Under the pieces are notes generated by a model. The model worked only from the letters and a program-made list of their open reading frames with translations, ran no database searches and was not told the DNA's origin. Of a stretch of DNA of 64,000 bases, positions 57,630-64,000 are shown piece by piece (position 1 is the stretch's first letter; each line of letters starts with the position of its first letter). Source of the stretch: Photorhabdus luminescens subsp. luminescens. GTDB lineage: Bacteria; Pseudomonadota; Gammaproteobacteria; Enterobacterales; Enterobacteriaceae. The stretch spans positions 124,001 to 188,000 of the forward strand of contig NZ_JXSK01000002.1 in the NCBI RefSeq assembly GCF_001083805.1. Direction: 5' to 3'. The position numbers were made by a program, and so were the translations under genes.

Positions 57630-58904
57630 TTATACCTGTGGAACTACCGCTTGTGGTTCAACCCAATTCAACCCTTTTTTCCTTATTTCAAATAAGGTAT
57701 TTGCTAATTGTTTGATTTCACTTGCCTTATGCTCACTGGAGAAGGCAAAACGCAACATTGCATTGCCATCTGGGACCAGTGGATAAAATACCGGGAATAA
57801 TAAGATACCGTTGTTACGCAGCAAACGAGCGGCTTCAAGCCCTTCCGTTTCATTTTCGAATAAAGCGCCACGGACGGGAGATTGCACACCGGCATTCATC
57901 AAACCGTTATCCATTAAAGAATCAAACAGATCGATGTTTTTCCACAACTGCTCCTGCCGGATTTCTATTTCAAGGCTAAGGTGAAGTTTTGCTGAGGCAA
58001 CGTTAGCTGCCAACATCGGCACCATAATCGAATGACCAAAAACCAGAGGATTCGCTAAGGTACTGATCACTTCGACATCATCGGCGCCTGCAACCACGAC
58101 AAACCCGCCCGCGCCGCCAAACGCTTTGGATAATGAGCCTGCAAGTATGAGGTTGGCTGGCAGAATATGGTCAAGCGCAGCAAAAGCATAACCGGCGCCA
58201 TGACGCCCCATAATGGAAATACCATGAGCATCATCGACATAGACATAACCTCCGGCAGCGGCCAATTGTCGAGTTAACGCGGCAACCGGAATCAAACCAT
58301 TCATTGAACCAATACCATCAATCAGCAGAACAGGAGTACGCTGATCCTCCTCGCACTGCTGCAAAGCTTGCTGTATCGACTGCGGATCAGCACTATCGAC
58401 CCGCGATACCGGTCCAAACTGTTCAAGAATACCTCGTAGTACCTGCATAGAAGCATGAGCTGTTTTGTCCATCAACCAATGCACAGGCCGGGAAAGGGGA
58501 TAACTCGGTAAAGAGCCACTACCCAATAACGGTAATACACCAAGGTGAACATTACTGGTAGAAGTAAACACAGCAACAGAACCACCCGGATAAATCTCTT
58601 CCAACAGTTTCTCTAATTGCCCCAAATACTGTGGCCGCATCGCACCACGGGACGATGACAAATGTATCCCTGTGCGGGACATTGCCTGATTTGCCGCTTC
58701 AATTAAGACAGGATGATGTTCTAATCCTAAATAAGAACAGGAAACAAATTCAGTAAAGATTTCTCCTTCCTGTGTCGTAATTTGCTTACCTTGACGCTCT
58801 ACTACAGTGAAACTAGTCAAACCTTCATCGATAGCCTGTGCTAAAGCGCCGGTTGTCCGTGACCGGCGAATTGTCATCCAATCCTGCTTGTGTTCTACAT
58901 TCAT
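57630..58904 (-). CDS. Alpha-oxoamine synthase (PLP), aminoketone-forming
   Basis: A 424-aa enzyme of the 8-amino-7-oxononanoate synthase/CqsA family. The family joins an amino acid with an acyl thioester and releases CO2 to give an alpha-aminoketone. Features: SCSYLGLEHHP near residue 53, SSSRGAMRPQYLGQLEKLLEE, YVDDAHGISIMGRHG (Asp, His) near 225, and the PLP lysine in LAGSLSKAFGGAGGF near 255. No biotin genes are nearby, and the operon supplies 4-aminophenylalanine, so that amino acid is the likely substrate. I recall a homologous oxoamine synthase in the Pseudomonas fluorescens SBW25 pap locus condensing 4-aminophenylalanine with acetyl-CoA on the way to a pyrazine. The ribosome site is weak (GGA). 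Confidence 0.9.
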   Translation of the reverse strand: MNVEHKQDWMTIRRSRTTGALAQAIDEGLTSFTVVERQGKQITTQEGEIFTEFVSCSYLGLEHHPVLIEAANQAMSRTGIHLSSSRGAMRPQYLGQLEKLLEEIYPGGSVAVFTSTSNVHLGVLPLLGSGSLPSYPLSRPVHWLMDKTAHASMQVLRGILEQFGPVSRVDSADPQSIQQALQQCEEDQRTPVLLIDGIGSMNGLIPVAALTRQLAAAGGYVYVDDAHGISIMGRHGAGYAFAALDHILPANLILAGSLSKAFGGAGGFVVVAGADDVEVISTLANPLVFGHSIMVPMLAANVASAKLHLSLEIEIRQEQLWKNIDLFDSLMDNGLMNAGVQSPVRGALFENETEGLEAARLLRNNGILLFPVFYPLVPDGNAMLRFAFSSEHKASEIKQLANTLFEIRKKGLNWVEPQAVVPQV

Positions 58905-58928
58905 TATTTAGATTCCAACTGTCTAAGT

Positions 58929-59777
58929 TCAAATGCGCTTACAACCAACAGTGATTACCGAACTGCCCGTTGTGTCAGAAATATCTTCATCAATAATGGT
59001 TCGTACCAAGGAAAAACCCGCATCTGAAAATAATGCTCTGACACACTCTTCCTGACTTTCACCATGTTCAATGACTAACCAACCCTCTGATTGCAGTAGC
59101 TGCTTGGCTTGTTTTATAATCAACCGAGTTAAGTCAAGCCCATCATCCCCCGAATACACCGACGCATAAGGATGATGCTCCTCCCATTCCGGCAATATTT
59201 CCTGCTGTTCTGGCACATAAGGGGGATTAGCCACAATCAACGCCACCGATTCGTTAAATTGAGAAAATGCTTGCCAATCCCGCAAATCTGCTTTTAATGC
59301 ATCGGCTTTAATCGCCCAATTCGCCAACCGATAGATATTGCGCGTCAGGTATTGAAAAGCCACATCATCATATTCGACACAAGTGACCTTTAAATCCGGG
59401 CGACGTTTCGCAATGGCTAAACCGATGGCGCCACTACCGGAGCATAAATCCAGAACCACTGCCCCGTGAGGCGTTTGATAGTCATTCTCCAACCACTTAT
59501 GAATAACCTGGCTATGAGGACGCGGAATAAATACCCCCGTTCCCACCGTCAGAGGCAAGCCATCAAAATCCACAGTACCGACAATATGCCCAAGTGGGAC
59601 CCGGTTGCAGCGTTCATGAACCGCAAGCATAAATTCATCACGAGCGCGATCTTTACAGCGCCTTTCCAGATAACGGTCAATCAGGCAATCAAGATCGGCT
59701 TCCACGTCCCAAACGCCGGCCTCTGACAGTAACTCTCTGGCTTTATCAATAACAGATTGATCTAAACTCATGACCAT
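58929..59777 (-). CDS. PrmC/HemK-like SAM-dependent methyltransferase of the pap operon
   Basis: A 282-aa Rossmann methyltransferase with an N-terminal helical part and FIPRPHSQ near residue 90 where PrmC has a P-R-x-x-T/S-E motif. SAM motif I is VLDLCSGSGAIGLAIAKRRPD near 108, and the catalytic NPPYVPE is near 186. It looks like a release-factor glutamine methyltransferase, but it lies in a secondary-metabolite operon and its P-R-P-x-S-Q differs from the usual T-E. The substrate may be the arylamine or amine of an aminophenylalanine compound, like PapM in pristinamycin synthesis; alternatively the fold is reused for a non-methyl role. ATG 59777 overlaps the previous gene's stop. Confidence 0.85.
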   Translation of the reverse strand: MVMSLDQSVIDKARELLSEAGVWDVEADLDCLIDRYLERRCKDRARDEFMLAVHERCNRVPLGHIVGTVDFDGLPLTVGTGVFIPRPHSQVIHKWLENDYQTPHGAVVLDLCSGSGAIGLAIAKRRPDLKVTCVEYDDVAFQYLTRNIYRLANWAIKADALKADLRDWQAFSQFNESVALIVANPPYVPEQQEILPEWEEHHPYASVYSGDDGLDLTRLIIKQAKQLLQSEGWLVIEHGESQEECVRALFSDAGFSLVRTIIDEDISDTTGSSVITVGCKRI

Positions 59778-61201
59778 GCCTCATAGTAACTACGTAACTG
59801 TTCACGCATGGATTCATAAATATGGGAGAAGGCAACCAGCTCTGGCGGCGGCGTGAATTGAGGATGAAGAGACTCAATTAAATTCTGGTAATTGCGCATC
59901 ATCCCTTCATTTAGCAGCGGCAGCCAGTAAGGTTTGATATCCCAGCGATATTCGTAACCGGTAGCAAACATTTGTTGGGCGGTCTCTTTAGCCATCACTT
60001 CACGGGAGAAACCCACTAACGGAGGACGAACTGGATTAAAATCATCAAGATTAATGCGTGTATTTTCCACTCCCGTCAAAGCATTAGCGATATAATCCGC
60101 TAATAATGGCGATTGATGTAAGCCATCACGGTAAGTCCCGGTAGCCAGCCAAAGGCCATTCACGCCACATTCGCCAATCAACGGGAACCCATCAGCCGGA
60201 ATTGGCCGGTTGCCAACCTGAATTGAAAGGATCTCAGCATCATGTAAGTTAATATCCAACTGATCTAACGCACAATCCAACAAGAACTGCACATCAGAAA
60301 TCAGTGCCTGACTGCGGGGCTTTTCAGACAGAATATTGGTCGCTCCAAGGTACAGCACGCCATCACCGCGTGGTACACAATGCAGCCCACAAGCAAATGC
60401 CCGGTTAGGGGTACGGATGACTGAGGTCGGCAATTCTCTGCCTTTTGGCATCTTGACCAGAATGGATACCCCATAGCCGGCAAAGATTGGCGGAATTTGG
60501 CGAACAATAGAAGGTATATTTGATAACAGATCTAACGAATGCGCGCCAGCAGCCACAACCACCTTATCTGCCATTAAACGCTCACCACTCAGCAGTTCAA
60601 CGCCTGTAGCTAAACCATCTTCGATTAGCACACATTTAATATTCTCTGCTTTAAGGACCCCACCCTCGGCCACAAATGCCGCATCCAGCTTTTCCAGCAA
60701 TAAATGCGAGTTCAGCGCATGCTCATCAGGAATGTACAAAGCACGCAGCGGACGCACTAAGTCGTTGGGCTTTAACCACTCAATTTCACGCGGGTCAACG
60801 GTTTCATAAGGCGCCGCATAATCGATCAAGGTTTGCTCGATAGCGTCATAATTGACACTGTCAATCTCTTCCATCCCGGCAGTGTTCAGTATCACGTGAG
60901 TGCCTTTAGCGGTAAACAGCGATCGGGCATCACCGGAAGAGTCAGCTAACCGTTGCGCCCAAGCCGGCCAAAGCTCTCTGGAAATACAATCCATATTCAA
61001 TTTCAACTTACCGTGTTCGCTCGCTAATAAGCCACTGGTAATTTCGCCAAAACAACCATTCATTGCACCGGCAGCTTTAGAGGCAGCATTGGTTCGGTCA
61101 GTCTCTCCAACCCTGCAAACCGAAAGATTTCTGCTTGCCAGCTCATAGGCGATTGAACCTGCAATTGCCCCTGAACCAACAACAATAAAATCGTATTTCA
61201 C
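59768..61201 (-). CDS. FAD-dependent oxidoreductase (DAO/glycine-oxidase-like), first gene of the pap operon
   Basis: A 477-aa DAO-family flavoprotein. The dinucleotide fold DFIVVGSGAIAGSIAYELASR is at the N-terminus, VVVAAGAHS near residue 218, and the C-terminal NRPIPADGFPLIGE and GLWLATGTYRDGLHQSPLLADYIA as in ThiO/DadA-type enzymes. The last ~60 residues extend past the usual DAO end. It starts at GTG 61201 with AGGAG 7 nt upstream. As first gene before the methyltransferase and oxoamine synthase, it may oxidise an amine or a dihydropyrazine formed from two aminoketones. Confidence 0.87.
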   Translation of the reverse strand: MKYDFIVVGSGAIAGSIAYELASRNLSVCRVGETDRTNAASKAAGAMNGCFGEITSGLLASEHGKLKLNMDCISRELWPAWAQRLADSSGDARSLFTAKGTHVILNTAGMEEIDSVNYDAIEQTLIDYAAPYETVDPREIEWLKPNDLVRPLRALYIPDEHALNSHLLLEKLDAAFVAEGGVLKAENIKCVLIEDGLATGVELLSGERLMADKVVVAAGAHSLDLLSNIPSIVRQIPPIFAGYGVSILVKMPKGRELPTSVIRTPNRAFACGLHCVPRGDGVLYLGATNILSEKPRSQALISDVQFLLDCALDQLDINLHDAEILSIQVGNRPIPADGFPLIGECGVNGLWLATGTYRDGLHQSPLLADYIANALTGVENTRINLDDFNPVRPPLVGFSREVMAKETAQQMFATGYEYRWDIKPYWLPLLNEGMMRNYQNLIESLHPQFTPPPELVAFSHIYESMREQLRSYYEAWS

Positions 61202-62752
61202 TTATTTACTCCTATATGGCCTGTGGCCAATTTATTTTAAATATTTTGTCAACAACTACGGAAAATAATTATCATCCTCTATAGTGAGAATATTTTTACT
61301 GCTTTACATCAATTGTAAAAAAAATAACCCTGTGTTCATCAGTAATTAAAATGACGAATCACTCTCAGATTTGCACTAAATCTAAAAACAAATATGCAAT
61401 AACAAACCATTACATTAGAAACAGTTTAAATTTATTATCAGTCAAATATAATCACCCATATTAATTAATTTGAGAAAATAAAAATCCACAATAAAAACAA
61501 TAAATTGAGCAGCATCACAAAATGCCATTTATATTTAAAATAAATAATAACAAGAGATATTATTATATCTGAAATAACATCTGTAAATCAGGAAAGAACA
61601 ATAATCATCAAATACAAAACTGTCAAATAAATTTCATCTTATATTATAAACAAAAAAACCATATAAATATTTTCAGTATAAAATAAAAACAATTTAAATT
61701 TAAATTGTTACGGGGAACAATATTCTAAATGACTTTTATTCTTCAATAAAAAAACAAAAATTCTCAAGAAAGGTGTTTTTTTAAATTTATATTTTATATC
61801 AACTTTCACCAATATAGACTAGAATACATGAGTTATTATGTCATAATTGATTATTATATTAGTGATTATTTATGATCAACGTGAACATGGTGAACATGCA
61901 CATTTCAGATGATTGATTTTTAACGTCTCAACTATCACTGCTGAGTTCTCCTCAATAATAAAACGAGAAAGTTTGTACTGGCAGTCTGCATGAGAATGGC
62001 ATTTTGCTGCCATCAGAGGAGTTTAACCCTGTTTTTAATGCCTTTAATCTTGTGAAGAAAATCCGTTTTTTATCTGTCAATGTGGTTTTAAAATCAGGAA
62101 AAAAGAGCAAGCACATTATGTTTTTAACATTGTTCACTTTTTCTTTTTACTTATATTTCTCTTTTTCGGCGATAGTAAACTCATTTTTATCGGTAATGAT
62201 TAAACTAAGGGTTAAGAAAACCAGAATTTCATTAACACCCGTTTTTAAAAGGTATCGTGTGATTAAAAAAAGCTTTTTCACTTTCAAATTTAATATATAT
62301 AGCGGCGATACTATTATTCACTTATTTTACATTCATTTGCTCTGCCATGATTATTTAAAAGTGAGAATACAGAGAAATTAAAGCTTTTATATAAAGGGTA
62401 AGTTTAACTCAATAAGTAAAATAATATTATTCATACAGTCTGATATTAAAGTGATTTATTTCCATTATTTTACGAAGCAGACCATCAAAATAATGTAATA
62501 AAAAATGGGGTAAAAAGAGGTAAAAAACCATCGTTAAAACTTTATACCAGTTAACCCAGGAGTTAAGACGATGATTTTTAATAATAGTCTAAAACCCATC
62601 TATTATAATAGCCATCAGTGAAAAATGAAAAACAAGGGTTGATTTTATTAATGCTTATTCCTTGGGGAAAACGGATAGTAAAAAACCACCTCCTCAGTTA
62701 AGCGGCGTAAGAAAATTTTTTAGTGTTGATAAATTAAACTATAATAAGTTGC
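61202..62752. other. 1.5-kb AT-rich region, no intact gene
   Basis: Very AT-rich and low in coding potential on both strands. It should hold the pap operon promoter at its left end; I could not fix -35/-10 boxes with confidence. The only protein-like trace is the tnpB fragment near 61.9 kb. A 125-codon frame at 62004-62381 is Phe/Lys-rich and looks accidental. Confidence 0.65.
61900..61995 (-). pseudogene. Probable fragment of an IS200/IS605-type tnpB
   Basis: A minus-strand frame reads QYKLSRFIIEENSAVIVETLKI, matching the conserved TnpB stretch of the form H-K-L-S-x-x-(L/I)-V-x-E-N-x-x-I-V-V-E-x-L. Flanking frames are broken and no IS ends are seen. Only about 30 residues are recognisable. 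Confidence 0.45.
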
Positions 62753-63037
62753 TTACTCTGAATTCTCAGCGTGCACTTGCTCAACGCTAATCACACCTTT
62801 ACATAATGAGTGAAACTCTTTTGCGCTGATACCAGCCTGTTTAGCCATTGATTTTATAAGGTCTCTGGAAAACGGGGCGTGATGTTTATCGACCGTTACC
62901 AGCCATTTCCCGCCCTCTGTTTTCCTAATCCACTGCTCATGAGATGTGCCCTTTTTGGGTTTCATCTCAAAACCAAGTGCAGTAAGCCCTTTGATAACTT
63001 CCGCATATTTCAATGGCGTTAATTTTTTAAAAAACAT
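62753..63037 (-). CDS. hicA: HicA-family mRNA interferase toxin
   Basis: A 94-aa protein with the HicA double-stranded-RNA-binding-like fold. It has YAEVIKGLTALGFEMKPKKGTSHEQWIR, including the catalytic histidine in G-T-S-H near residue 37, and VTVDKHHAPFSRDLIKSMAKQAGISAKEFH. It cleaves mRNA when free of HicB. It lies 14 bp after hicB and is co-transcribed; AGGG precedes the ATG. Confidence 0.9.
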   Translation of the reverse strand: MFFKKLTPLKYAEVIKGLTALGFEMKPKKGTSHEQWIRKTEGGKWLVTVDKHHAPFSRDLIKSMAKQAGISAKEFHSLCKGVISVEQVHAENSE

Positions 63038-63051
63038 GGCGCAGCCCTATG

Positions 63052-63348
63052 TCAAGCCGGTTCGCACTGTTCATTAAAAACTTTAGCCATACCGCTGTCT
63101 TCTCTATTCATGAAAATTCGAAAGGCAATCCGCCAATATTTAATCCACATTGATAGTGGCGCTTTTCGACTTAGCATTTGTTTAGCGTACTGAGGCTCCG
63201 CTCTCACTTCTTCAAGATAATCTTCAATCTGGGCTTCAAGCTTATTTATTGCTTCTTCTATATTATCACCCTGCGCCGCTAAAGACAGATCTAAGCAGGC
63301 GGCTACATATACCTCACCCTGACGATAAGCCATGCAACGTAATCTCAT
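63052..63348 (-). CDS. hicB: HicB-family antitoxin
   Basis: A 98-aa HicB-like protein: YVAACLDLSLAAQGDNIEEAINKLEAQIEDYLEEV is the partial RNase H-like HicB core (about residues 13-48). No clear ribbon-helix-helix or HTH domain is visible at the C-terminus, so operon autoregulation would be of a different kind. The order is hicB then hicA, the reverse of the classical E. coli hicAB order. A perfect 6-3-6 palindrome lies 36 bp upstream. Confidence 0.85.
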   Translation of the reverse strand: MRLRCMAYRQGEVYVAACLDLSLAAQGDNIEEAINKLEAQIEDYLEEVRAEPQYAKQMLSRKAPLSMWIKYWRIAFRIFMNREDSGMAKVFNEQCEPA

Positions 63349-63384
63349 TTTTCTTCCCCTCTGTCACCTCAGAGACTCACCCCA

Positions 63385-63399
63385 TATACAGACTGTATA
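63385..63399 (-). promoter_or_regulatory. Palindrome upstream of hicBA, candidate promoter/operator
   Basis: tataca-gac-tgtata is perfectly symmetric and coincides with a possible -10 (TATACA on the minus strand), with TTAAAC 16 nt further upstream as a weak -35. This is a plausible autoregulatory site. Confidence 0.5.
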
Positions 63400-63588
63400 G
63401 AATTTAGTGTAATACGTTTAATATTGACTAAGCAAACCCGTTTCTCAAAAAGGATGCTCCAGATTTAGATGAAGAACGAAGAAAATGCAAGCACATTCGG
63501 AGCATTTTAAACGCAATTTTTGCCATTATGACGTCATGATGGCACTACTTTATAGAAAATATCAAACGTGGATAATTTTTGTGATAAG

Positions 63589-64000
63589 CTAGCCGCCTGC
63601 CGCCACGGCAATCGCTGCATTCCGTCGCGCAACGACGCGCTCTTCCGCAGCTTTATCCTCTTTCTCTGCCGCTAATATATCTTTTTAATTATCTACCGAT
63701 AACTGATACAACATATGCTCAGTCATGTTATTACGATATTTGCGTGCCCAATTCGGATAAATCAACCGTGGTCATCCGCTCTTTTAATTCAAACAGTTTG
63801 TCTAATCCATATAAGCTGGATAAATGAAACAGACTCTCTGATGCTTCCGGTACATTGGGACGAAATAGATCAATATCGTGACCCGCTAAGCGTAACTTGT
63901 TGTCCGGCACTGATTCAAACTCTTCGCAAAATTAAATCATATGATTAATATTGCCCGTAGCATTCAAAATACACCCACTATGACAACCATGAAAGAATAA
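63589..64000 (-). pseudogene. Broken gene of unknown family, leaves the right end
   Basis: Minus-strand frames give a continuous-looking protein only if two or three stops/frameshifts are ignored. A segment containing FFHGCHSGCILNATG and a TAA comes first, then FCEEFESVPDNKLRLAGHDIDLFRPNVPEASE... to LSELGTQIS and stop. In another frame MTEHMLYQLSVDN and a stop follow, then KDILAAEKEDKAAEERVVARR and a final stop at 63589-63591. I do not recognise the family. The codon pattern and composition differ from the AT-rich surroundings, so this was once coding. Confidence 0.5.

Noticed and set aside
57630-58904. Biotin gene bioF
   Set aside because: No bioA/B/C/D neighbours; embedded in the pap operon.
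58929-59777. True release-factor methyltransferase prmC
   Set aside because: It is far from prfA/hemA context, altered at the T-E motif and overlaps secondary-metabolism genes.
61202-61320. Sigma-70 promoter of the pap operon (TTGACA near 61240 on the minus strand)
   Set aside because: No acceptable -10 at 16-18 bp; left unassigned.
62004-62381. 125-aa plus-strand ORF, Phe/Lys-rich
   Set aside because: It lies in very AT-rich DNA with no ribosome site, low complexity and overlap with the tnpB relic zone.

Overview
The window looks like the chromosome of an entomopathogenic Morganellaceae bacterium, most likely Photorhabdus, with Xenorhabdus as the alternative. The conserved block lysS-prfB-recJ-dsbC-xerD / fldB / ygfX-sdhE / ygfZ is enterobacterial in order. 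The base composition is moderately low in GC. Large NRPS genes, palindromic 125-bp repeats and Rpn-family genes sit around the core genes, as is usual in these insect pathogens. The species call is an inference from gene content.

Region 1 (1-27.1 kb, all minus strand) is one long NRPS operon that runs off the left end. Transcription starts near 27.1 kb. The order is an EctB-like diaminobutyrate (Dab) aminotransferase, an Fe(II)/2-oxoglutarate JmjC/cupin hydroxylase, a GNAT acetyltransferase, then NRPS genes of 3, 3, 1 and at least 1 modules, each overlapping the next at the start/stop codons. Eye-read adenylation codes suggest Lys - unusual acidic pocket (Dab?) - Ala - Gly - Orn-like - Pro-like - His-like - further residues. 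Dual condensation/epimerisation domains follow modules 1 and 5. From memory this resembles the odilorhabdin scaffold (Lys, hydroxy-Dab, hydroxy-Dab, Gly, D-Orn, Pro, His, ...), so I propose an odilorhabdin-like cationic peptide antibiotic. The first three genes would then supply Dab, hydroxylate it and give self-protection by acetylation.

Region 2 (27.1-37.8 kb) holds a tandem pair of 125-bp palindromic repeats and the methylcitrate (propionate) genes prpBCDE. Divergent prpR, a sigma-54 promoter and palindromic upstream sites control them. A GlxA-type regulator and a divergent isonitrile-hydratase-like gene follow.

Region 3 (37.8-40.6 kb) contains an Rpn-family (PD-(D/E)XK) nuclease gene. 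It has a strong internal ribosome binding site and start for a C-terminal product, plus two free-standing tandem copies of that C-terminal unit. A catB-type acetyltransferase follows, with a possible alternative-hairpin leader.

Region 4 (40.7-52.3 kb) is mostly core: tRNA-Gly(CCC), lysS, prfB with its programmed frameshift, recJ, dsbC, xerD, fldB, ygfX, sdhE, ygfZ, an HD-domain hydrolase, an AlaX-type editing protein and a LysR regulator.

Region 5 (52.7-61.2 kb, minus) is a seven-gene operon: FAD oxidoreductase, PrmC-like methyltransferase, alpha-oxoamine synthase, papB, papA, papC and a DHA2 exporter. It should make 4-aminophenylalanine and join it to an acyl-CoA to give an alpha-aminoketone. 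This matches my recollection of the Pseudomonas fluorescens pap pyrazine pathway.

Region 6 (61.2-64 kb) is AT-rich and eroded: a probable tnpB fragment, an intact hicBA toxin-antitoxin pair and a broken gene leaving the right end.
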